From Pseudomonadota bacterium (GTDB lineage: Bacteria > Pseudomonadota > Gammaproteobacteria > Burkholderiales > Burkholderiaceae_C): a stretch of 5,954 nt of DNA. Position numbers and translations under genes: made by a program. The stretch lies in NCBI GenBank assembly GCA_030918015.1, contig JAUPTP010000162.1:1-5954 (forward strand), in the 5' to 3' direction. Positions 1-5,954 of the stretch are shown in pieces (the first letter of the stretch is position 1; each line of letters starts with the position of its first letter). Below the pieces are notes generated by a model. The model ran no database searches, was not told the origin of the DNA, and saw nothing but the letters and a program-made list of their open reading frames with translations.

Positions 1-333
1 GATCCCTTCGCGCAGACGGTGGTGCTGCAGGTCGAGGATTCGGGGCCGGGCATTCCGGCGGCCGAGCGCGAGCTGGTCTTCCAGCCCTTCTACCGCGCGC
101 TGGGCACCACGGTCGACGGCTCGGGCCTGGGGCTGGCGATCGTCGCGGAGATCGCCCACCAGCACGGCAGTGCGGTCCAGCTCGACGATGCCCGCGATCC
201 GGTCCAGGTGCCCGCCGGCGAGGGGCCCGGCGCCCGCTTCACCGTCCGGCTGCGCCAGGCGCCGGTGCCGGAGGCCGTGTCGCCGGAAGGGCCTGCGGCC
301 GTGCCTGCGCGCTCCGACGAGATGCCGGTCTGA
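1..333 (+). CDS. Sensor histidine kinase, C-terminal ATP-binding part (5' end outside window)
   Basis: This is the last 110 residues of a two-component sensor kinase, read in the frame that starts at base 1; the start codon lies off the left edge. It holds the second half of the HATPase_c domain: the G1 box DSGPGIP (visible residues 13-19), an F-box-like FQPFYR (27-32) and the G2 box GSGLGLAI (40-47), which together hold ATP for autophosphorylation. The N box, the phospho-accepting His region and any sensor or membrane segments would lie upstream. The domain ends near residue 85 (ARFTVRL). A Pro/Ala/Glu-rich tail of about 25 residues follows and matches no motif I know. The GTTVDGSGLGLAIV segment resembles the TctE/QseC-type kinases common in Burkholderiales, but signal and partner cannot be told from this piece. 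It runs toward rodA, with only 27 bp between the two stops. The family call is firm; the subfamily is a guess. Confidence 0.93.
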   Translation, partial: DPFAQTVVLQVEDSGPGIPAAERELVFQPFYRALGTTVDGSGLGLAIVAEIAHQHGSAVQLDDARDPVQVPAGEGPGARFTVRLRQAPVPEAVSPEGPAAVPARSDEMPV

Positions 334-360
334 GCCGCGCGGCCCGGTTTCAGCGCTGCA
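334..360. other. Convergent intergenic gap without a recognisable terminator
   Basis: These 27 bp separate the stop of the histidine kinase from the stop of rodA. A 10-bp perfect palindrome, GCCGCGCGGC, occupies 334-343, but it has no loop and no T-run on either side beyond a TTT at 348-350. I see no intrinsic terminator for either transcript. Transcription may end by Rho or run into the opposing gene. Confidence 0.5.
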
Positions 361-375
361 TCAGCTCTGCATCAG
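350..375. repeat. 11-bp tandem repeat spanning the rodA stop codon
   Basis: Read on the minus strand, CTGATGCAGAG (375-365) is followed at once by CTGATGCAGCG (364-354) and then by CTGA (353-350), the start of a third unit. The two full copies match at 10 of 11 bases. The array covers the last rodA codons and its TGA stop (363-361). Because 11 is not a multiple of 3, the second copy is read in another frame, outside rodA. It looks like a slippage duplication. No function is claimed. Confidence 0.7.
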
Positions 376-1527
376 CCGGCGCGATCTTGCGATCGACATC
401 AGGATGCCCAGCGACAGCCCGAGCGTGACCAGCGCGGTGCCGCCGTAGCTCATGAAGGGCAGCGGCACGCCCACCACCGGCAGGATGCCGCTGACCATGC
501 CCATGTTGACGAAGGCATAGACGAAGAAGCTCATCGTGATCGAGCCGGCGAGCAGGCGCGAGAAGGTCGTGGGCGCCTCGTGCGCGATCGTCAGGCCGCG
601 GAAGATCAGGAAGGTGTACGACAGGATCAGCGCGCAGCCGCCCGCGAAGCCGAACTCCTCCGAGAAGGCGGCGAAGATGAAGTCGGAGGTGCGCTCGGGG
701 ATGAATTCCAGATGGGTCTGCGTGCCCTGCATGAAGCCCTTGCCGGTCAGGCCGCCCGAGCCGATGGCGATCATGCCCTGGATGATGTGGAAGCCCTTGC
801 CCAGCGGGTCGCGGTTGGGATCGAGCAGCGTGCACACCCGGTTCTTCTGGTAGGTGTGCAGCACACGCCAGTCGACGTCGGGCTGGCAGATCGTGGGCTC
901 CGAGACGACCAGCGCGATGATGCCCACGACGCCCACGACCATCAGCGGCAGGATCAGCCGCCACGACAGCCCGGCGAAGAAGATCACGAAGAAGCCCGAG
1001 AAGAAGATCAGCAGGCCGGTGCCGAGGTCGGGCTGCTTGGCCACCAGCAGGAAGGGCACCAGCACCAGCACGAAGGCCTTGGCGATGTCGCCGGACTGGG
1101 CACGGCCCTCGCGGCGCTGGAACCACCATGCCACCATCAGCGGCGTGGCGATCTTCAGGATCTCGCTGGGCTGGATGATCACGCCGACGTTGAGCCAGCG
1201 CCGCGCGCCCTTGTGCGTCGGGTCGATGCCGAACAGCGCCGTCATGATCAGCAGGATGACGCCCAGCGTGTAGAGCGGCACCGCCAGCGACATCAGCCGC
1301 TGCTGCGGCGCCTGCGCGACCAGGAAGAACACGCCCGCGGCCAGCAGCATGTTGCGCACCTGCAGGCCGAAGCGCGCGCCGTTGTCGTAGCCGGCCGAGT
1401 ACATCGCGGTCAGGCCGATGGAGGCGATGATCAGCAGCGCCAGCACCAGCAGCAGGTCGAAGCCGCGGAACAGCGGCTGCACGCGCTGCCACAGCGTCGG
1501 GCTGTCGAAGGGGGTGTTGATGATCAT
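361..1527 (-). CDS. rodA: RodA, SEDS-family peptidoglycan glycosyltransferase
   Basis: This 388-residue inner-membrane protein polymerises lipid II into glycan strands during cell elongation, working with PBP2 encoded just upstream. It has about ten hydrophobic segments. Family marks visible are WLNVG..IQPSEILKIA (111-127), KQPDLGTG (164-171), the loop DPLGKGFHIIQ..IAIGSGGL.GKG (240-264), THLEFIPERTSDFIF (271-285) and the C-terminal signature NMGMVSGILPVVGVPLPFMS (341-360). D282 in ERTSDF corresponds to the Asp essential in characterised RodA proteins. It is slightly longer than E. coli RodA (about 370), partly from a loop at about 209-219 with C214, followed by C232. The ATG at 1527 overlaps the mrdA stop as ATGA and has an AAGGAG 8 nt upstream. 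The frame stays open far upstream inside mrdA, but the RBS, the overlap and homology all fix this start. The gene ends in an 11-bp repeat. Identification is near certain. Confidence 0.98.
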   Translation of the reverse strand: MIINTPFDSPTLWQRVQPLFRGFDLLLVLALLIIASIGLTAMYSAGYDNGARFGLQVRNMLLAAGVFFLVAQAPQQRLMSLAVPLYTLGVILLIMTALFGIDPTHKGARRWLNVGVIIQPSEILKIATPLMVAWWFQRREGRAQSGDIAKAFVLVLVPFLLVAKQPDLGTGLLIFFSGFFVIFFAGLSWRLILPLMVVGVVGIIALVVSEPTICQPDVDWRVLHTYQKNRVCTLLDPNRDPLGKGFHIIQGMIAIGSGGLTGKGFMQGTQTHLEFIPERTSDFIFAAFSEEFGFAGGCALILSYTFLIFRGLTIAHEAPTTFSRLLAGSITMSFFVYAFVNMGMVSGILPVVGVPLPFMSYGGTALVTLGLSLGILMSIARSRRLMQS

Positions 1528-3692
1528 CGCGCGCTCTCCTTCGGTGCGGACGCCGGCAAGGCGGCGGTGGGGGCCGAGGCCGGCACATCGCGGCGCGGCA
1601 CCCACCAGCGGCGCAGCGCGCGGGCCTGGACCGGCTCGCCCTGCAGGGGGGACGGATGGGTGTCGATCTGGCGCGGCGCGGTGACGGCGGAGGCCGTGGA
1701 GGCCACGGCCTGCACCGGCTCGCTCTCCATGCCCCCGCTGCGCGCCGGTGGCAGCGGAACGTCGGACACCGCGATGAAGGGGCCGACCGGCGCGCCGGCC
1801 TGGCCCTTCTGGACCAGCGCGATGTCCTCGGGCGAGGGGTAGCGGCCGGCGATCACGTAGTCCAGCACCCGGCGCGCGATCGGCGCGGCCGCCTCGGCGC
1901 CGAAGCCGGCGTTCTCGACGATCACCGCCAGCGCGATGCGCGGCTCGTCCAGCGGCGCGAAGGCGGTGTAGAGCGAGTGGTCGCGCTTGTACTCGGCCAG
2001 CCGGGAGGCGTTGTACTTCTCGTTCTGGCGGATGGTGACGGCCTGCGCGGTGCCGGTCTTGCCGCCGCTCGGGTAGGGGGCGCCGGCGAAGACCTTGGTG
2101 GCGGTGCCGGACTGGGTCACGCCGTGCATCGCCTGCTTGATGACGTCGACGTCCGCGCTGCGCAGCTTCATGTCCAGGATCTGGTGCGAGGACAGGACGC
2201 GGGTCTCGCGGGTCACCGCGTCCTCGACCGCGCGCACCACGCGGGGCGCGTAGCGGCGCCCGCCCGCCAGCAGCGTGGCCTGCGCGCTGGCGAGCTGCAG
2301 CATGGTGAAGTTGTTGTAGCCCTGGCCGATGCCCAGCGAGATCGTCTCGCCGGCGTACCAGCGCTTCTGCTCGGGGCGCTTGTACTTGCGCCGCTTCCAC
2401 TCGGTCGAGGGCAGGTCGCCGGTGGACTCGCCCTCCAGGTCGATGCCGGTCTTGCCGCCGAAGCCGTAGGGCGCCATCTGGTCATGGATCATGTCCACGC
2501 CCATCTCGCTGGCGAGCATGTAGTAGTAGACGTTGCTCGACTGCGCGATCGACTTGATCATGTCCACCGCGCCCAGGCCGTGGTCGCCGTGGCTGCGGAA
2601 GCGGTGGTCGCCGAACATGAACGAGCCGTTGTCCATGATCACCTGGCCGGCGGTGCGCTTGCCGGTGATCAGCGCGGCCATCGCCATGAAGGGCTTGTAG
2701 GTCGAGCCCGGCGGGTAGGTGCCGCGCAGCGCGCGGTTGAGCAGCGGCTTGTCGAGCGACTCGTTGAGCTCGCGCCAGGAGTCCTGGTCGATGCCGCCGA
2801 CGAACAGGTTGGGGTCGAAGCCGGGCTTGCTGACGAAGGCCAGCACCTCGCCGTTGCGCGGGTCGATCGCCACCAGCGCGCCGCGGCGCTTGCCGAACAG
2901 CTCCTCCACCAGGTCCTGCAGCTTGATGTCGATCGACAGCCGCACCGTGTGGCCCGGCGTGGCGGGCTCCGAGCGCAGCAGCCGCACCGGATGGCCGCCG
3001 GCGGAGGTCTCGACCTCCTCGAAGCCGGTGGCGCCGTGCAGCTCGCGCTCGTAGCTCTGCTCGATGCCGAGCTTGCCGATCACCTCGGTGCCGCGGTAGT
3101 TGGCCTGGTCCTCGTCGGACCACTCGGCCATCTCGTCCTTCTCGCGCTGGCTGATGCGGCCGATGTAGCCCAGCAGATGGCCGCCCACGTCCCCGAAGGG
3201 GTAGTTGCGGAACAGCCGCGCCTTGATCTCGACGCCGGGGAAGCGGTAGCGCTGCGCCGTGAAGCGCGCGACCTCCTCGTCGGTGAGCTTGGTGCGGATC
3301 GGCAGCGACTCGAAGCGCTTCGATTCGCCCATCAGCCGCTTGAAGCGGCGCCGGTCGCGCAGCGGAATCTCGACCACCTCGGAGAGCTGCTCGATGACGA
3401 CGTCGAGCTCGTCGACCAGCTGCGAGCGGGTGATCTCCAGCGTGTAGGCCGAGTAGTTGTCGGCCAGCACCACGCCGTTGCGGTCGACGATCAGGCCGCG
3501 GTTGGGCACGATCGGCACGATCGAGATGCGGTTCTTCTCGGCGCGGGTGCTCATCTCCTCGTGCTTGACGACCTGCAGCACGAGCAGCCGCGCCACGATC
3601 AGCCCGAAGCACACCAGCACCAGCAGCCCGGCGGCCAGGATGCGGGTGCGGAACTGGTCGAGCTCCTGTTCGACGTTGCGCAGTTCGGTCAT
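1524..3692 (-). CDS. mrdA: Penicillin-binding protein 2 (elongation DD-transpeptidase)
   Basis: This 722-residue class B PBP cross-links peptidoglycan in the periplasm during lateral wall growth and is the partner of RodA. In order it has a short cytoplasmic N-terminus, one membrane anchor (about 18-41), a dimerisation/pedestal region (about 60-240, including the RGLIVDRNG segment at 65-73) and the transpeptidase domain (about 265-615). The active-site motifs are all present: STYK with nucleophile S330, SSN (385-387) and KTGTAQ (545-550). The domain ends near residue 615, and a Pro/Ala-rich tail with no recognisable fold runs from about 645 to 722. E. coli PBP2 has about 633 residues, so the tail explains most of the excess. 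The only cysteine is C28, in the anchor. The ATG at 3692 lies 25 nt after mreD, and the N-terminus MTELRNVEQELDQFRTRI fits the family, but no Shine-Dalgarno sequence is visible. The stop overlaps the rodA start. It is also known as pbpA/pbp2. Confidence 0.98.
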   Translation of the reverse strand: MTELRNVEQELDQFRTRILAAGLLVLVCFGLIVARLLVLQVVKHEEMSTRAEKNRISIVPIVPNRGLIVDRNGVVLADNYSAYTLEITRSQLVDELDVVIEQLSEVVEIPLRDRRRFKRLMGESKRFESLPIRTKLTDEEVARFTAQRYRFPGVEIKARLFRNYPFGDVGGHLLGYIGRISQREKDEMAEWSDEDQANYRGTEVIGKLGIEQSYERELHGATGFEEVETSAGGHPVRLLRSEPATPGHTVRLSIDIKLQDLVEELFGKRRGALVAIDPRNGEVLAFVSKPGFDPNLFVGGIDQDSWRELNESLDKPLLNRALRGTYPPGSTYKPFMAMAALITGKRTAGQVIMDNGSFMFGDHRFRSHGDHGLGAVDMIKSIAQSSNVYYYMLASEMGVDMIHDQMAPYGFGGKTGIDLEGESTGDLPSTEWKRRKYKRPEQKRWYAGETISLGIGQGYNNFTMLQLASAQATLLAGGRRYAPRVVRAVEDAVTRETRVLSSHQILDMKLRSADVDVIKQAMHGVTQSGTATKVFAGAPYPSGGKTGTAQAVTIRQNEKYNASRLAEYKRDHSLYTAFAPLDEPRIALAVIVENAGFGAEAAAPIARRVLDYVIAGRYPSPEDIALVQKGQAGAPVGPFIAVSDVPLPPARSGGMESEPVQAVASTASAVTAPRQIDTHPSPLQGEPVQARALRRWWVPRRDVPASAPTAALPASAPKESAR
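1536..1541 (-). promoter_or_regulatory. Ribosome binding site of rodA
   Basis: AAGGAG on the minus strand (1541 to 1536) lies 8 nt before the ATG at 1527. It sits inside the last codons of mrdA. It decides the rodA start against the long open frame upstream, and together with the ATGA overlap it suggests that PBP2 and RodA are made by coupled translation. Confidence 0.85.
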
Positions 3693-3717
3693 CGTGACGG
3701 CAGGCCGGCGCGGGCGC

Positions 3718-4236
3718 TCACAGAGGCCGGTTCTCGTCCGGATCGGGCGCGCGGCGCTGCGGCACCAGCAGCAGCCAGCTCGCCAGCGGCCACAGCAGCG
3801 CCTCGATCAGCGGCGCCAGCAGCATCGTCCAGCCGGGAAAGTCCGAGCCGGTGGCCAGGCGCAGCAGCAGCGAGGTGACATGGGCAGCGGCGAACAGCGG
3901 CAGCACATGCGCGGCCTGCGCGCCGGCCGAGAACCACAGCAGCCGGCGGTGGATGGTGATGGCGAAATAGCTCAGCAGCGTGTAGGCCAGTGCATGCTGG
4001 CCCAGCAGCGCGCTGTCGTGCACGTCCATCAGCAGGCCGAACACGAAGGCCGCGCCCATGCCCACGCGTCGGGGCTGGTGCACGTTCCAGAACACCAGGG
4101 CCAGCGCCATCAGGTCGGGCATCGCCGGCTGGCGGCCCAGCGGCACCAGGTTGAGCAGCAGCGCGCCGATCAGCGTGGCCCACATGAACCACGGGTTGAC
4201 CGGCAGCAGCAGCTGGTCCGACGAGCGGGGCATCAT
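3718..4236 (-). CDS. mreD: Rod shape-determining protein MreD
   Basis: This small integral inner-membrane protein of the elongasome has 172 residues, the usual length for the family (about 160-175). It binds MreC and helps connect MreB filaments to RodA/PBP2. Nearly the whole chain is hydrophobic, with five or six likely membrane segments at about 15-32, 40-52, 59-72, 80-96, 107-126 and 138-158. The family-typical stretch VGMGAAFVFGLLMDVHDSAL (58-77), followed by LGQHALAY (78-85), is clear. The N-terminal part LLPVNPWFMWATL also fits betaproteobacterial MreD. Two ATG codons stand side by side (4236 and 4233); the first is chosen because a GAGGA lies 8 nt before it, though the second at 11 nt is possible. 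It follows mreC by 11 nt and precedes mrdA by 25 nt. The C-terminal tail is charged (RRAPDPDENRPL) and probably cytoplasmic. Catalytic activity is not expected. Confidence 0.96.
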   Translation of the reverse strand: MMPRSSDQLLLPVNPWFMWATLIGALLLNLVPLGRQPAMPDLMALALVFWNVHQPRRVGMGAAFVFGLLMDVHDSALLGQHALAYTLLSYFAITIHRRLLWFSAGAQAAHVLPLFAAAHVTSLLLRLATGSDFPGWTMLLAPLIEALLWPLASWLLLVPQRRAPDPDENRPL

Positions 4237-4244
4237 CGGCGGCG

Positions 4245-4249
4245 TCCTC
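4245..4249 (-). promoter_or_regulatory. Ribosome binding site of mreD, overlapping the mreC stop
   Basis: The mreC stop TGA runs directly into a GAGGA (4249 to 4245), 8 nt before the first ATG of mreD at 4236. Since the ribosome finishing mreC covers this site, coupled MreC/MreD translation is likely. It favours the first of the two adjacent ATG codons. Confidence 0.75.
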
Positions 4250-5252
4250 AGGGCGTGCGGCGCGCGGGCGCGGGCGGGGCCGAGGCGGCCGGGCGCGCCG
4301 ACCCGGCGGTGCTGGCCGCGCTGGCGGCACTGGCCCGCTCGCGCGCTTCCTTGCCGTGCACCGGCAGCGAGGGCTCGTTCTCGCCCGGTCGGGCCGGCTG
4401 GTGCAGCCCGATGGGCTCGAGCACCAGCACATGGCGCACATGGTCGGGCGAGGCCAGCGGCTGCAGCATGATCTTGGCGAAGTCGGACTGGGTGCGCCGG
4501 TCGAGCCGGCTGACCCTGGCCACGGCCAGGCCGGGCGGGTAGACGCCGTCCAGGCCGGAGGTCTGCAGCAGGTCGCCGACCTGGACATCGGCGTTGGCGG
4601 CGACGAAGCGCAGCTCCATGCTCGCGCTCGAGGGCGAGCCGAAGACCACGCCGCGCTGGCCGGTGCGCAGGTTGTGCACCGGGATGGCGGCATCCTCGTC
4701 GATCGCCAGCGTGACCTCGGCGGTCATCGGATAGACCCGCGTGACCTGGCCGAGCACGCCGTCCTCATCGACCACCGGCGACCCCGGCAGGATGCCGTGG
4801 CTGCTGCCGCGGTCGATGATGATCTTGCGGGTGTAGGGGTCCGGCGCGTCGTAGAGCACCTCGGCCGCGCGTGCGCGCAGCGACAGCCGCTCGCGCAGCT
4901 CCAGCAGCGCCCGCAGGCGCGCGTTCTCCTGGAGCAGCTCGCCGGCCTGCAGCGAGCGCTCGGCCTGGCGGGTCAGCTCGGCACGGGCCCGGTTGACCTG
5001 GGACTGGGCCTCGGCGATGCCGTCGACATAGAGGCCGGCCGAGAGCAGGCCGCGCACCGGCGCCAGCAGCAGGCGCTCGATCGGGTGCAGCACCACGGCC
5101 GCGGCGGTGCGCAGCGGCCCGGTCAGGCCGAGCCGGGTATCGGCCGCCATCAGGAACACCGACAGCGACGCGAACACGACCAGACGCGTCAGGGCCGAGG
5201 GGCCTTGGCGGAAGAACGGTGGCGGCGTGCGGTCGAGGGTGCCCAGCGGCAT
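4248..5252 (-). CDS. mreC: Rod shape-determining protein MreC
   Basis: This 334-residue bitopic inner-membrane protein of the elongasome has its bulk in the periplasm. In E. coli-type systems MreC binds PBP2 and switches the RodA/PBP2 pair toward activity. In order it has a short cytoplasmic N-terminus (1-20), one membrane segment (about 21-38), a helical coiled-coil region rich in Ala, Glu, Arg and Leu (about 78-123) and the paired beta-domain (about 128-280). Family marks are the DRGSSHGILPGSPVVDEDGV stretch (147-166) with LGQV (167-170) and TSGLDGVYPPGLAVARV (231-247). From about 283 a low-complexity Ala/Ser/Pro tail follows and ends in RRTP. The start at 5252 is the only credible one: an in-frame TGA lies seven codons upstream with no other start between, and the next Met is inside the membrane segment. 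No Shine-Dalgarno sequence precedes it. It lies 49 nt after mreB and 11 nt before mreD. Confidence 0.97.
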   Translation of the reverse strand: MPLGTLDRTPPPFFRQGPSALTRLVVFASLSVFLMAADTRLGLTGPLRTAAAVVLHPIERLLLAPVRGLLSAGLYVDGIAEAQSQVNRARAELTRQAERSLQAGELLQENARLRALLELRERLSLRARAAEVLYDAPDPYTRKIIIDRGSSHGILPGSPVVDEDGVLGQVTRVYPMTAEVTLAIDEDAAIPVHNLRTGQRGVVFGSPSSASMELRFVAANADVQVGDLLQTSGLDGVYPPGLAVARVSRLDRRTQSDFAKIMLQPLASPDHVRHVLVLEPIGLHQPARPGENEPSLPVHGKEARERASAASAASTAGSARPAASAPPAPARRTP

Positions 5253-5301
5253 GTCGGGGTGCGGACGCGGTCACCCGTCAGGGCGGCCCGTCCGCCAGCG
5301 G
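5253..5301 (-). other. mreB-mreC spacer with two possible hairpins
   Basis: This 49-nt spacer is the longest gap within the operon. On the minus strand, GGCGG-ACGGG-CCGCC (5296-5282) can form a 5-bp stem with a 5-nt loop. GGGTG and CACCC (5276-5272 and 5261-5257) can pair around a 10-nt loop and end just before the mreC ATG. No T-run follows either stem, so neither is a standard intrinsic terminator. In such GC-rich DNA short stems also occur by chance. Confidence 0.4.

Positions 5302-5954
<653 letters not shown>

Noticed and set aside
334..343. Palindrome GCCGCGCGGC as a terminator stem
   Set aside because: There is no room for a loop and no T-run on either strand. A 10-bp GC palindrome is common in this base composition.
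580..1842. Open plus-strand frame of 420 codons opposite rodA
   Set aside because: Its composition is Asp/Gln/His/Arg-rich without domains, and it lies wholly opposite rodA and the mrdA 3' end. It is a shadow frame.
1528..2400. Upstream extension of the rodA frame inside mrdA, which would give a 679-residue protein
   Set aside because: The added part is Arg/Ala-rich nonsense, while the family start at 1527 has a good ribosome binding site and an ATGA overlap. The absence of stops only reflects high GC.
1656..3878. Open plus-strand frame of 740 codons opposite mrdA
   Set aside because: It mirrors the codons of mrdA, a firmly identified gene. Its translation is a monotonous Ala/Arg/Gly/His/Val mix with no motif, as expected from the antisense of GC-ending codons.
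3689..4693. Minus-strand frame of 334 codons overlapping mreC and mreD
   Set aside because: Its Pro/Arg/Ala-rich translation has no hydrophobic or catalytic pattern. The same DNA encodes clear MreC and MreD in the other frame.

Overview
This window is a GC-rich bacterial chromosome segment whose coding frames end almost every codon in G or C. It carries the classical rod-shape (elongasome) operon on the minus strand, in the order mreB (partial) - mreC - mreD - mrdA (PBP2) - rodA. The protein sequences look betaproteobacterial, most likely order Burkholderiales. Three things suggest this: the MreC N-terminus beginning MPLGTLDR.PPPFFRQGPSAL, the extra Cys-containing loop in RodA, and the five-gene order with mrdA-rodA directly behind mreBCD. 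Genus cannot be fixed from the sequence alone.

Layout in window coordinates: 1-333 (+) is the C-terminal end of a sensor histidine kinase that enters from the left edge. Its stop lies 27 bp from the stop of rodA, so the two units converge. From there everything is on the minus strand and is read right to left: mreB 5954-5302 (5' end beyond the window), mreC 5252-4248, mreD 4236-3718, mrdA 3692-1524, rodA 1527-361. Spacers are 49, 11 and 25 nt, then a 4-nt ATGA overlap between mrdA and rodA. There is no room for internal promoters between genes and no rho-independent terminator is visible, so the five genes look like one transcription unit whose promoter lies upstream of mreB, outside the window.

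The products work together. MreB forms actin-like filaments under the inner membrane. MreC and MreD link them to the periplasmic synthesis machinery. RodA polymerises lipid II into glycan strands, and its partner PBP2 cross-links the peptides. The histidine kinase is probably unrelated to cell shape.

No undescribed system was found. Points worth a second look are modest: a long Pro/Ala-rich tail on PBP2, a possible disulfide in the large RodA loop, an 11-bp tandem repeat across the rodA stop, two possible hairpins in the mreB-mreC spacer, mreC and mrdA starts without Shine-Dalgarno sequences, and a locally relaxed codon use in the mreB part nearest the window edge. Every stretch longer than 50 bp is accounted for by a gene.
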